64,000 nucleotides of DNA. Origin: Macrococcoides equi. Its GTDB lineage: Bacteria; Bacillota; Bacilli; Staphylococcales; Staphylococcaceae. The stretch lies in NCBI RefSeq assembly GCF_047425865.1, contig NZ_CP179735.1; one strand, written 5' to 3'. Below the pieces are notes generated by a model. It searched no databases. It saw only the letters and a program-made list of their open reading frames with translations, and was not told the origin of the DNA. A program made the translations under genes and the position numbers. The number at the start of each line of letters is the position of its first letter. The first letter of the stretch is position 1. Of this stretch, positions 43,360-52,150 are shown one piece after another.

Positions 43360-43785
43360 TTAGTTACCGCAACCTGGTGCTGCATTAGCTTTTGCAGCTC
43401 CTGTTTCACCTGATAAAAGGTCACCGCCAGTTGAAATAATAATTTCATCTGTAACAGTCTGACTAATCGCATGCGACACGATTTGTAGAAGAGTATTCAC
43501 TTCGCCTTGCGCTTCTTTAAATTGATCAACAATCGGCATTTCATCTAATTCCGCTTCAACTTTAGCAATTTTTTCTTCAACAAGACCTAACGCTTTTTCT
43601 TTACCATAATTTTCAAAGTTCACCGCTTGTTTTTGTAATGATTTTAACGACGCCATTTTCTCACGAACATTTTGATTCTCATGAATTTGCGCTTCCGCAC
43701 GTTTGAAGAATTCAACCGCTTCAGTTTCAGCCATCATTTTTCCTAATTCTTTTGCTTTTGCAATAATCTCATCATTTGTATACAT
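43360..43785 (-). CDS. ricA: RicA/YmcA, RNase Y-regulating complex subunit
   Basis: A 141-residue YlbF/YmcA-family helical protein: KAKELGKMMAETEAVEFFKR, NQNVREKMASLKSLQKQAVN and a C-terminal GGDLLSGETGAAK stretch ending CGN. With RicF and RicT it forms the Y-complex that steers RNase Y; the terminal cysteine suits the [4Fe-4S] ligation reported for the complex. It overlaps the miaB stop codon (TAATG), so translation is coupled. Confidence 0.9.
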   Translation of the reverse strand: MYTNDEIIAKAKELGKMMAETEAVEFFKRAEAQIHENQNVREKMASLKSLQKQAVNFENYGKEKALGLVEEKIAKVEAELDEMPIVDQFKEAQGEVNTLLQIVSHAISQTVTDEIIISTGGDLLSGETGAAKANAAPGCGN

Positions 43786-45317
43786 TATCTTCCCACCCCA
43801 ACTGGTTCTATAATTTCAATCAATTCTCCGTTTAATGAATAACGCTTTGTATCTGTGATTTTCACTCTGACAAACTTACCGATTGCCGATTCCGGACCAG
43901 CAAAGTTAACTAACTTACTCTTATCTGTGTAGCCTGCTAAGATTTCATCATTTTTCTTAGATGTTCCTTCACATAACACAATGACTTCCTTGTCCTGATA
44001 GTAACTTAATGCATTTTCAGTGTGATGTGCAACAACTTGGTTTAAGCGACGTAAACGATCCTTTTTGTCGGCAGTAGAAACATTATCTTTCATCTTTGCA
44101 GCAGGCGTACCTTCACGCGGAGAATATAGATACGTATAAGCATGTTCAAAACCGACACGTTCATATAAATCAATTGTATCTAAGAACTGCTCTTCTGTCT
44201 CGTTTGGATAGCCTACAATAATATCTGTTGTCAGTGCAACATCGGGTATTGCCGCTTTAATTTTATCTACTAATTCTAAATAACTCTCACGTGTATATTT
44301 TCGTCCCATAATCTTAAGTACATCATTATTACCGCTTTGAACAGGCAAATGAATATGAGGTACAATATTGCCGCCTTGAGCAAGTACCTCAATTAATCGA
44401 TCATCAAAATCCCATGGATGACTCGTCATAAAACGTACACGAGGGATATCAATTTTTTGGATGTCAGCGAGTAAATCACCTAAACCATAATTTAAGCCAT
44501 CTATGTCCTTACCATACGCATTAACATTTTGACCTAATAAACAAATTTCTTTATAGCCACGTCTTGCCAGATCTCTCACTTCAGCAATAATCTCTTCAGG
44601 CAGACGACTACGTTCTTTACCACGAGTAAACGGAACGATACAATATGTACAGAATTTATCACAGCCATACATTATATTGACCCAAGCTTTCGTCTCACCC
44701 ATGCGCACTTTTGGAAGGTTTTCAATCACGTCACCTTCTTTAGACCATACTTCTACAACCATCGCTTTAGACATATAAGCTTCATTTAAGATTGCTGGTA
44801 AGCGATGAATATTATGTGTACCAAAAATCATATCGACATTTTGGTAAGATTTCATAATTTTATTCACTACAGATTCTTCTTGAGACATACAACCACAGAC
44901 ACCAATTAAAACGTCTGGTTTCGCAAGTTTAATATGCTTTAAGTTACCAATCTCACCGAACACTTTATTCTCAGCATTTTCACGGATTGCACATGTATTT
45001 AGTAGTATAACATCTGCATCATTGACATCTTCTGTTGCCGTATATTCTAACGCTTCCAGAATTCCAGCCATTACTTCAGTGTCATGCTCATTCATTTGAC
45101 ATCCATAAGTACGAATAAAGAACTTGCGTCCACGTCCTAAACCTTTATACTTTTCATCAATTGAAAATGCATGATGTTCTACTGATTCTTTACCACGCTT
45201 TTTTGCATCTTTAAGACTCGGTGGCTGATACACTTTTTCGAAATACTTACTGTAATCTTTCTCAGGTGCATTTTTACCTCGCACCTGTGAAGCATCTAAT
45301 CTACTTTCTTCATTCAT
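43785..45317 (-). CDS. miaB: tRNA-2-methylthio-N6-dimethylallyladenosine synthase
   Basis: A 510-residue radical-SAM methylthiotransferase. The N-terminal cluster cysteines are in RTYGCQMNEHDTE, LLNTCAIRE and GVCGCMSQEE; the radical-SAM CxxxCxxC is GCDKFCTYCIVPFTRG, and a TRAM domain closes the C-terminus. It modifies i6A37 made by MiaA, also in this window. A long N-terminal extension (residues 1-60) is typical of Gram-positive MiaB. Confidence 0.97.
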   Translation of the reverse strand: MNEESRLDASQVRGKNAPEKDYSKYFEKVYQPPSLKDAKKRGKESVEHHAFSIDEKYKGLGRGRKFFIRTYGCQMNEHDTEVMAGILEALEYTATEDVNDADVILLNTCAIRENAENKVFGEIGNLKHIKLAKPDVLIGVCGCMSQEESVVNKIMKSYQNVDMIFGTHNIHRLPAILNEAYMSKAMVVEVWSKEGDVIENLPKVRMGETKAWVNIMYGCDKFCTYCIVPFTRGKERSRLPEEIIAEVRDLARRGYKEICLLGQNVNAYGKDIDGLNYGLGDLLADIQKIDIPRVRFMTSHPWDFDDRLIEVLAQGGNIVPHIHLPVQSGNNDVLKIMGRKYTRESYLELVDKIKAAIPDVALTTDIIVGYPNETEEQFLDTIDLYERVGFEHAYTYLYSPREGTPAAKMKDNVSTADKKDRLRRLNQVVAHHTENALSYYQDKEVIVLCEGTSKKNDEILAGYTDKSKLVNFAGPESAIGKFVRVKITDTKRYSLNGELIEIIEPVGVGR

Positions 45318-45405
45318 TACATACTAACCCCATTTTCAACATAATCATTCCTATAGTATAACTTTTTAAATATATATTTTCAAAGTATTTTTACTGTATA
45401 AAATA

Positions 45406-45427
45406 AAAAAGCGCCAAAGCGCTTTTT
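45406..45427 (-). terminator. Terminator of the unknown two-gene operon
   Basis: AAAAAGCGC / GCGCTTTTT, a perfect 9-bp stem with a CAAA loop. It overlaps the stop codon of the 218-residue gene and lies 89 bases upstream of miaB, isolating the two operons. Confidence 0.85.
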
Positions 45428-46082
45428 AAACTAATTTTTCTAATCTTTTCATCCATTTTGTCACAGAATAAGGTGCTTTAATATTTCTTTGAATAGCACG
45501 ATAAAGTGCATCTTCAAAATATTTTCTTATATCATTACTTTTAAACCAATCATCATAAAAGTTTAAGTTATCTTCTAATATTGCAAAAGTAATTTTATAT
45601 ATATCATATGAGAAACTTTTTTCTTTTACATTCAGTGTAAATAAAGTTCGTTTTAAGATTTCATCAATTTGATCCGCTCTGTTTTTAATGTGACTATTTT
45701 GATTCAATACATCTTGATTAATTGTGACCGTGTTTAACCATACATGTGGATTATAAATTTCATAAGTAAATCGCTCTAAAATAAATTGTGCTGGCACGAT
45801 ACCTTCAATATGTTTTTCTGTGTACGTCACTTTTTCTTTTTTAAATAAGCCTCCTGGTACAACTTCTTTATGCAAAATTTCCGTCTTACCTTCATAAAAA
45901 CATTGTTTCAAAGAAGTTTGAACTAAGTAATTGAGTACATGAATTTTTGTAAATATCAATAAATCTTCATCAGTCATAGTTGATTCAATTGTTTGAAAAG
46001 GTTCATATAAATCTACAATGTAATCCATAACACCAGGTAAATGTGCGCATCGCTCTGCAAGTTTTGAAGACTGTAGTGTCAT
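45426..46082 (-). CDS. Unrecognised 218-residue protein, second gene of unknown operon
   Basis: A soluble protein with no recognised domain. It begins MTLQSSKLAERCAHLPGVMD, contains aromatic-rich YNPHVWLNTVTINQDVLNQN, and ends in basic helices (WFKSNDIRKYFEDALYRA, VTKWMKRLEKLV). There is no signal peptide or membrane span. AAAGGAGAG lies well placed before the ATG. It starts 12 bases after the 415-residue gene, so the two are one operon with a private terminator. The context offers no functional clue. Confidence 0.65.
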   Translation of the reverse strand: MTLQSSKLAERCAHLPGVMDYIVDLYEPFQTIESTMTDEDLLIFTKIHVLNYLVQTSLKQCFYEGKTEILHKEVVPGGLFKKEKVTYTEKHIEGIVPAQFILERFTYEIYNPHVWLNTVTINQDVLNQNSHIKNRADQIDEILKRTLFTLNVKEKSFSYDIYKITFAILEDNLNFYDDWFKSNDIRKYFEDALYRAIQRNIKAPYSVTKWMKRLEKLV

Positions 46083-46094
46083 ATCAGCTCTCCT

Positions 46095-47342
46095 TTAAAT
46101 CAAATAATTTTTGTGAATATTAGTCAATTCATTGTATATTACTTTAAACGATTCAGATGCTTTCAAATCGCCTGATTGATATATTTTGAACATTACACTA
46201 TTAATAATCATCGTCAGTGTGTTGAAAAAAGTTAATTTTGAAGTTAAAAGGCCCATACGATGATAATGTTTATCTATGACAGCATGAGAAATTACTTTGA
46301 TAACAAGTTGAACATCAGGATACTGTTTATTAATATCCTTTTCTAATTTTTCAATTTCTTGCATAGATAGTTTTTCCAAATAATAAAATTGATCAATCAT
46401 ACTTTGACTGTAATCATTAAATTCATTATATGTGATTGAATTTTTATTGATTTCACCATAAACTACATCAAGCGCTGAATAATCAGCCAGAGGATAACGT
46501 TCTCCATTTTTAGGTATGTGATAAGTACACAGTATCATTGAAGTAGCAATAAGATTTTGTTTTACTTTTGATACTACATAATTGAATAATACATTCGGTG
46601 TAATCTCATTAATCCCTTTCAGTTGCTGGTATGTTAAAAAATTGCGTTCATTTTCATATAAATTAACTAAATCGATAATCAAATTATGTAACACTTGTGG
46701 ATGAGTATCGATAAAGAATAATTGATTCTGAAATAATTTAAATACCTGTTGTCTGATAGCCATTGCTATTTTATTTTCACTTGATTTTCGCGTTATATTT
46801 AAACATGTTTGATCAACCATGATATAGAACCCATGCTGAAATAAACGATCATCAACGATTAGAGTAAGTAACATAGGATTTTCTTCAATCACCTGCATTG
46901 AAATGTCATACATTTGGAAATATGCATCAGGGAATTGTCTTACTAATATCTCTCTCGCATGATTCGAGCGATTTAAATACTCTGCTTTTAAACTATGGAT
47001 TGTATTTACCAAGTTTGCAAGCTTGCTTACATATTCAAAATTTACTAAATCAGCTTGCTCGGGATTATTAATTGAATATCTCAAGGCACTTGACTCACTA
47101 AATGGGACTATCTTTTTATCATTTTGTGTATCCTTTAACACTCCGATTGTAACTTGAGCAAAACTTGCACTTAAAATTTGATAACGAATAAAGCTTTGAG
47201 CAAACTCCATTACTAATATTTCATCTAAATAGTCACTTGAAATCTTCTTATTAAAATAATTCACAGTCTCTAATTCATAATTAAAATGATCAATCAATTT
47301 ATTCATTCTATGAAATGCAACATCCGATAAACTTACCGCCAT
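46095..47342 (-). CDS. Unrecognised 415-residue protein, first gene of unknown operon
   Basis: A soluble, mainly helical 415-residue protein of no recognised family. It begins MAVSLSDVAFHRMNKLIDHF, has a central YLNRSNHAREILVRQFPDAYF region and NKIAMAIRQQVFKLFQNQLF, and several Tyr/Phe-rich stretches. No P-loop, zinc ligands or catalytic motif is obvious. TTAGGAGG precedes the ATG. A possible promoter (TTGTAT, 17 bases, TATAGA) lies about 70 bases upstream. It lies between conserved miaB and an ABC operon. Confidence 0.65.
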   Translation of the reverse strand: MAVSLSDVAFHRMNKLIDHFNYELETVNYFNKKISSDYLDEILVMEFAQSFIRYQILSASFAQVTIGVLKDTQNDKKIVPFSESSALRYSINNPEQADLVNFEYVSKLANLVNTIHSLKAEYLNRSNHAREILVRQFPDAYFQMYDISMQVIEENPMLLTLIVDDRLFQHGFYIMVDQTCLNITRKSSENKIAMAIRQQVFKLFQNQLFFIDTHPQVLHNLIIDLVNLYENERNFLTYQQLKGINEITPNVLFNYVVSKVKQNLIATSMILCTYHIPKNGERYPLADYSALDVVYGEINKNSITYNEFNDYSQSMIDQFYYLEKLSMQEIEKLEKDINKQYPDVQLVIKVISHAVIDKHYHRMGLLTSKLTFFNTLTMIINSVMFKIYQSGDLKASESFKVIYNELTNIHKNYLI

Positions 47343-47438
47343 GAGAGACCTCCTAAGAAATAAAGTATGTTTATCTTAAATTTAGCAAATCTATAAATAT
47401 AATAAAAATTTAATACAAAAAGATAAATTAACTAAAAA

Positions 47439-47462
47439 AACCATCTCGATGATGAGATGGTT
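47439..47462 (-). terminator. Terminator of the YtrA-type ABC operon
   Basis: AACCATCTC / GAGATGGTT with a 6-base loop; the minus strand continues TTTTTTTAG. It overlaps the last gene's stop codon. Confidence 0.85.
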
Positions 47463-48120
47463 AGAGTTGTTTCTTAATCCAATATGAAGAGAAACATGTG
47501 ATAATACCGATAAAAGTTAATATATAGGGTAATTCATATAAGTAAAAGTTCCAATAAAGATTATCCTCTAGATTAAGATTCATATTAAAATCATTCATAA
47601 CAAGTAAATAATGAAAACCAAACGCGATTATAAATAAAGCCCCTCCAAAACCTACGATAATAATATATATCAATTGATTTTTTATATCGAATATAATCAT
47701 CAAGCCATTCATGATTAAACTCAATCCAAACATCATCATCATTCCATGAAATTTGAAGAAGTCATCGTTGATTGAATAAAATACTGATGCAAAAACCAAT
47801 AAAAAGAGATGTGGGAATATCACAATAAATAAATTTGACTTAAGTATCTCAGATTTATTCATTGGAAGACTCTCATACCAAGGAGTCGCTTTTAACTTTC
47901 TGAGTTGATCATATTTTTGAGCTTGCAGATAAAATATACAAGTCATTAATAATATGAAAAAAGTATCAGCAAAATTAAATGTCAGTACATTTTGGTCGAT
48001 TCTCGTTAAACTACCATTATCAACATATGCCTTTAAAATTATAGAACTTAGAAATAATCCAATAATAATAAAAGGCATTGATTTTAACAATTTAAAATCT
48101 AAAAATATTATTTTTTTCAT
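47461..48120 (-). CDS. ABC-2-type membrane protein (second permease) of GntR-controlled transporter
   Basis: A 219-residue protein with about six membrane spans (for example SMPFIIIGLFLSSIILKAYV and IYIIIVGFGGALFIIAFGFHY) and no signal peptide. It follows the other permease gene directly and resembles the small membrane subunits of YtrBCD-like exporters. It begins with residues KKIIFLDFKLLKSMPF, an amphipathic cytosolic start. It is the last gene of the GntR-ATPase-permease-permease operon. Confidence 0.75.
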   Translation of the reverse strand: MKKIIFLDFKLLKSMPFIIIGLFLSSIILKAYVDNGSLTRIDQNVLTFNFADTFFILLMTCIFYLQAQKYDQLRKLKATPWYESLPMNKSEILKSNLFIVIFPHLFLLVFASVFYSINDDFFKFHGMMMMFGLSLIMNGLMIIFDIKNQLIYIIIVGFGGALFIIAFGFHYLLVMNDFNMNLNLEDNLYWNFYLYELPYILTFIGIITCFSSYWIKKQL

Positions 48121-48774
48121 TTAATCACTCCAAACTAAACTTTTCGAAAATGAATTTTTTATGGTCATTTTAATAAGTATTATTGAAATCAATATTGAAA
48201 CTGCTAAAGCAACAAAAGGTAACACACTGAAAATAAACTCATGCGCGAATGCGTGATTTTCAAGATATTTAAACTGTAATTCAAGAAAAATAAAATTTAT
48301 CGCTATAAAAGTCACACAGTAAATCATAAAAGTGTTTTTATTTTTATATTTCCAGTTCGCATAGTAGCTATAAAAAGTTACTGCATTCATTATTATGGCT
48401 GCACTATAAACATATAATAATGGCATAATAGTCAGTGTTTCTTTTGACAATATTATTTCAACTGACCATAGGATAAAGCTGAAAACATTTAGCAACAGTA
48501 CGATTTTCCATTCATCTAATATTAAATCTTTCTTATTTTTCGGCAATAAATAATAGCTTTCTTTTAATCTTCTATTTCTTAATGATGCTTTTTGTATAGG
48601 AAATGCGTACATTAACATGATATATAAAGCCATATTGTAAGGTGAGAATGCACTTACATCTTTATTTCTTATAGTAAAAAGAAAGATATCAAACCCAATG
48701 GTAGCTATGAATAAGAATGCATACCACCATTTATAACTATTGAGCTGTATAAACAACTTTATCTGTTTGACCAT
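48121..48774 (-). CDS. ABC-2-type membrane protein (first permease) of GntR-controlled transporter
   Basis: About 217 residues from the ATG at 48774 (MVKQIKLFIQLNSYKWWYAF), preceded by AAGGGAG. The open frame continues upstream to 48849, but that part lies inside the ATPase gene. Around six membrane spans are seen, with FLELQFKYLENHAFAHEFIF an external loop. The first 38 bases overlap the ATPase 3' end, implying coupling. It probably pairs with the following 219-residue permease. Confidence 0.75.
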   Translation of the reverse strand: MVKQIKLFIQLNSYKWWYAFLFIATIGFDIFLFTIRNKDVSAFSPYNMALYIMLMYAFPIQKASLRNRRLKESYYLLPKNKKDLILDEWKIVLLLNVFSFILWSVEIILSKETLTIMPLLYVYSAAIIMNAVTFYSYYANWKYKNKNTFMIYCVTFIAINFIFLELQFKYLENHAFAHEFIFSVLPFVALAVSILISIILIKMTIKNSFSKSLVWSD

Positions 48775-49639
48775 GATGCATACGCTCCCTTTTCTTAAAG
48801 TACATGAGTTCATCGATACCTGCATTGTGAATCGATATTTCATTTCCAAATAACTCCGTCATCGCTTGTGCCTCATTCGTTAATGCAGTAAATGTTGTTT
48901 CATAAAACTCTGTACCAATTAACAGTTGTTCAATTTCTTCATCTAATAGTGAAGTTGCTCCTCTCACTATTTTGTAATCTTCTAAAATATGATCTTTCTC
49001 ATCCATCATGATTAATTTCCCTTTTTCTATATAACAAATATAATCTGCAATGGATTCCAGGTCAGACGTTATGTGCGTAGAAAACAGAATGGTCATCTCT
49101 TCATCAAGCATCAAATCCTGAAATATTTTTAACAATTCTACTCTGAACGTTGGATCTAGATTAGAAGTTGGTTCATCAAGGATGAGTAGTTTAGCGTGAT
49201 GACTTAATGCCGTTGCAAGACTGAGTTTAACTTTCATTCCTTGTGATAAGTGCTTAATTTTAGTTTTAACAGGCACTTCGAAACGTTTTAAATAATGATA
49301 ATACGCTTGACTATCCCACTGTTCAAAATACATTTTCATGATTGTTTCAAGTTTTTTGGCATTCATCCAGTCAGGAAAATGGTTTTCACTAAATACTATT
49401 CCTATTTCAGAAAGTATACCTGCTCTATCTTCAATATAATTTTGATTAAAGACTTTAATACTTCCTTCATCTGGTGAAGTAAGATTTAATAATTGATAGA
49501 TTAATGTTGTTTTTCCCGCACCATTTTCTCCGATTAAACCTGTAATATAGCCTTTTGGTATTTGAAGATTAGGTATATCTAATACGAAATGATTTTGTGT
49601 GTATTTTAAACCTTTGACTTCTATGACATGATTATTCAA
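48737..49639 (-). CDS. ABC transporter ATP-binding protein, YtrB-like
   Basis: About 300 residues. Walker A is IGENGAGKTTLIYQL, the signature LSQGMKVKLSLATALSH, Walker B LLILDEPTSNLDP and the switch FSTHITSDLES. A C-terminal extension (about residues 215-300) is typical of the DrrA/YtrB-like class. The start is TTG at 49639, seven bases behind GGGAGG within the end of the gntR gene. It is the ATPase of an exporter with the two following membrane proteins. Confidence 0.9.
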   Translation of the reverse strand: MNNHVIEVKGLKYTQNHFVLDIPNLQIPKGYITGLIGENGAGKTTLIYQLLNLTSPDEGSIKVFNQNYIEDRAGILSEIGIVFSENHFPDWMNAKKLETIMKMYFEQWDSQAYYHYLKRFEVPVKTKIKHLSQGMKVKLSLATALSHHAKLLILDEPTSNLDPTFRVELLKIFQDLMLDEEMTILFSTHITSDLESIADYICYIEKGKLIMMDEKDHILEDYKIVRGATSLLDEEIEQLLIGTEFYETTFTALTNEAQAMTELFGNEISIHNAGIDELMYFKKRERMHHGQTDKVVYTAQ

Positions 49640-49641
49640 AT

Positions 49642-50016
49642 TTATTCCTCCCATAAATCATTTGTCAGTTCTATTAAATCCTGCTGATTAATATTCAGTT
49701 TTTTAGCAAGTTGTATTGAAGAAAGAATCAATGCCTCTAATTCCTTATTCGACTGTTCCTGAATAATCGCAATATTCCCTTGTGCGACAAACGTTCCCTT
49801 TCCAGGTATTGTATATAGGTAACCTAAATCCTCCAGATCCTTATATGCCCGCTTCGTTGTAATTACACTGATGCCAAGCATTTTTGCCAACGCACGCATT
49901 GACATTAAGGATTCGCCTTCACGTATTTCTTTCGCCATTATCAATCTGATTATCTCTGATTTTAACTGTTCATAAATCGGTTGATCGCTTTTGGGATCAA
50001 AATGAATGTTCAACAT
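49642..50016 (-). CDS. GntR-family regulator, YtrA subfamily
   Basis: A 124-residue regulator starting MLNIHFDPKSDQPIYEQLKS. The winged helix is ALAKMLGISVITTKRAYKDL followed by DLGYLYTIPGKGTFVAQG, and the short C-terminus (ALILSSIQLAKKLNINQQDL) is the YtrA-type dimerisation helix. YtrA proteins repress adjacent ABC exporters that respond to cell-wall antibiotics. The ATG at 50016 follows AGAGGGTGG. Its own promoter carries a perfect 22-bp palindrome. Confidence 0.9.
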   Translation of the reverse strand: MLNIHFDPKSDQPIYEQLKSEIIRLIMAKEIREGESLMSMRALAKMLGISVITTKRAYKDLEDLGYLYTIPGKGTFVAQGNIAIIQEQSNKELEALILSSIQLAKKLNINQQDLIELTNDLWEE

Positions 50017-50031
50017 ACCACCCTCTTTCGT

Positions 50032-50080
50032 TATATTGTATATATACAATATACACAGTATATACAGTAATGTAAAGAAT
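50032..50080 (-). promoter_or_regulatory. Promoter and palindromic operator of the GntR-ABC operon
   Basis: On the minus strand -35 TTTACA, a 17-base spacer and -10 TATATT precede gntR. A perfect 22-bp palindrome, core ATTGTATATATACAAT, occupies 50032-50053 over the -10 and start, and a second half-like TGTATATACTGTG lies within the spacer. Position and symmetry suit the YtrA-type regulator. Confidence 0.8.
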
Positions 50081-50097
50081 TTTATTAAAACAAAATC

Positions 50098-50131
50098 AAA
50101 ACACGTAAACATTGAGTTGTTTACGTGTTTT
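50098..50131 (-). terminator. Terminator of the heterodimeric ABC exporter operon
   Basis: AAAACACGTAAACA / TGTTTACGTGTTTT, a perfect 14-bp stem with a 6-base loop; GATTTTG follows on the minus strand. It lies about 170 bases beyond the stop codon, after the hairpin repeats. Confidence 0.8.
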
Positions 50132-50134
50132 GGA

Positions 50135-50282
50135 TGCACGGTTTGAGGCTTAACCATACATATTCATTTAATTTTGCACGGGTTATGGACGAACTGGGCA
50201 TATTCGTACTCTTTTTGCACGGTTTATGGCCGAACCGGGCATATTGATACTCATTTTGCACGGGTTTTGGACGAACCGGGCC
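50135..50282. repeat. Array of four 41-bp tandem repeats, each forming a hairpin
   Basis: Units begin at 50135, 50175, 50216 and 50257 (spacing 40, 41, 41). Each has a 26-bp core, TGCACGG-TTATGG-CGAACCGGGCA type, that can fold TGC-A-CGGTT / AACCG-G-GCA, plus a similar 15-bp AT-rich spacer (TATT..TACTC..TTTT). The first unit is most diverged. It lies after the ABC exporter genes and before the terminator. It does not encode a protein. Confidence 0.8.
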
Positions 50283-50299
50283 AAATAAACATTATCATA

Positions 50300-52150
50300 T
50301 TATTCCAGTAACTCTAAATCCTCTCCTGAATTCAGCATGTCGTAATAAACACCACGGGATGCAATTAATTCACTTTGTTTTCCTGCTTCTACTACTTCAC
50401 CCTGATTGAGCACTACAACTTTATCTGCTTTCTTTACAGTATTTAATCTATGGGCAATGATTATACTCGTTCTTCCACTCATAAGTTTTTCAATCGCTTC
50501 CTGCAGTTTCATTTCTGTTACGGTATCAATATTACTTGTCGCTTCATCCAATAATAATATTTTAGGATTGAGGACAAGTGCACGTGAGATATTAATCAAT
50601 TGTTTCTCGCCTTGTGATAAATGCGTGGATTCAAAAGTAACTTCTGTATCAAATCCATTTTCCAAACGCATAATGAAGTCGTAGGCATTCGCATCTTTAG
50701 CTGCTTGAATCATTACTTCATCACTGATATGCTGATTTTTATATTTAATATTTTCTCGTATCGTTCCGTCAAAGATAAATGGGTCCTGTAGTACATATGC
50801 TATCTGATTCCTTAATGTAGTTTTTGGAATTTCCGTGATATCGATTCCATCTATTTTTATCGATCCACCCTGTATGTCGTAAAATCTCGCAATAAGCTGA
50901 ATCACAGTTGTTTTTCCTGCTCCTGTTGCTCCCACAAGTGCTAAAGATTCGCCTCTATTCACGTCAAATGATATATCATTTAACGTTGGAACAGATTGCT
51001 TGTCATTATATTTAAAAACGACATGTTCAAGTGTGATATCTCCTTTTATATCTAGGTGAATATTCTCACTTTTTACATCATCTTCTTCTGGTGTATCAAT
51101 AATTTCAAATACGCGTTCTGCACCACTTAACGCACTAAGTACCGTATTAAACTGATTGGCCAGATCATTTAGAGGTCGGGTGAATTGTCTTGCATATTCT
51201 GCAAAGATCATAATGGTTCCAACAGTGATACCGTAACCTTTCAACGCTAATATTCCTCCAATACCTGCTACGATTGCAAATGAAATATTGTTAAAGAAAT
51301 TCATCACTTTAGGAATAAAACCTGAATAAGTCACAGACCAAAAACTATTATCTCGAACACTCGCGTTCTTTTCTCTAAATCCTCTCATCACCTCTTGTTC
51401 CTGAGAAAATACTTTAACTACTGATTGACTAGAAACAATTTCTTCAATAAATCCGTTCATCTCTCCAATTGCTTTTTGTCTGCGTTTATATAGAGGACCT
51501 GTTCTTTTCGTGATCCAGCGCATCGATAAAAACATGAGCGGAATGATAATCATTGTAAGTAATGTAAGTAATGGTGATAACATAAGCATCACAATGATTG
51601 TCCCGACAATCGTTACTACAGATGATGTAAGCTGGATGAATGATGAATTTAATACTTGTGAAATCGTATCAATATCATTTGTCATTCTACTCATTAACTC
51701 ACCATGCTGTCTTGTATCAAAAAAAGATATCGGTAACTTTTGCATATGTTCAAATAATTGCATCCTTAATTTATAAACAGCTTTTTGTGCAATAGTAACC
51801 ATTATAATCGCTGCAATATAAGAAGTAGCTGATAATAAGATGAATATTAAAAGCAGCATCCACAAATCCTGAGTAAGCCCGTCAAATTTTTTCGGGATGA
51901 TTTTTGTGTCGATGATTTTACCGATAATGTACGGTCCCAGTAAGCCAAGTAAAGATGAAATTACGACACATAAAATAACAATCAGCAATTTAAGATGGGC
52001 ATCATCCATCAACTGCCAAATACGACGTACAGAATACCTCCAGTTTTTCGCTTTGGCAACAGGATTACCACGTTGATCGGTTTTTTGTTTATTTTTTTTC
52101 AAATCTTCTTTTGTTAGTAAAAAAGGATGTCCAAAAATAGATTTAGGCAT
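50300..52150 (-). CDS. ABC exporter half-transporter (second subunit)
   Basis: About 616 residues with an N-terminal six-span transmembrane domain and a C-terminal ATPase: Walker A VGATGAGKTTVIQ, signature LSQGEKQLINISRAL, Walker B ILLLDEATSNIDT and IAHRLNTVKKAD. It belongs to the multidrug/lipid exporter class with an intact catalytic glutamate. The ATG at 52150 follows AGGTGAT and overlaps the upstream gene by a few bases. It pairs with the preceding 571-residue half-transporter. Confidence 0.92.
   Translation of the reverse strand: MPKSIFGHPFLLTKEDLKKNKQKTDQRGNPVAKAKNWRYSVRRIWQLMDDAHLKLLIVILCVVISSLLGLLGPYIIGKIIDTKIIPKKFDGLTQDLWMLLLIFILLSATSYIAAIIMVTIAQKAVYKLRMQLFEHMQKLPISFFDTRQHGELMSRMTNDIDTISQVLNSSFIQLTSSVVTIVGTIIVMLMLSPLLTLLTMIIIPLMFLSMRWITKRTGPLYKRRQKAIGEMNGFIEEIVSSQSVVKVFSQEQEVMRGFREKNASVRDNSFWSVTYSGFIPKVMNFFNNISFAIVAGIGGILALKGYGITVGTIMIFAEYARQFTRPLNDLANQFNTVLSALSGAERVFEIIDTPEEDDVKSENIHLDIKGDITLEHVVFKYNDKQSVPTLNDISFDVNRGESLALVGATGAGKTTVIQLIARFYDIQGGSIKIDGIDITEIPKTTLRNQIAYVLQDPFIFDGTIRENIKYKNQHISDEVMIQAAKDANAYDFIMRLENGFDTEVTFESTHLSQGEKQLINISRALVLNPKILLLDEATSNIDTVTEMKLQEAIEKLMSGRTSIIIAHRLNTVKKADKVVVLNQGEVVEAGKQSELIASRGVYYDMLNSGEDLELLE

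Noticed and set aside
45426..47342. Toxin-antitoxin or restriction-modification pair
   Set aside because: Proteins of 218 and 415 residues lack nuclease, methylase or antitoxin motifs I can recognise. The size ratio is unlike typical toxin-antitoxin pairs.
50135..50282. CRISPR array
   Set aside because: The repeats are themselves palindromic with related, not unique, 15-bp spacers, and no cas genes are near. The period of 41 bp is also too short for repeat plus normal spacer.
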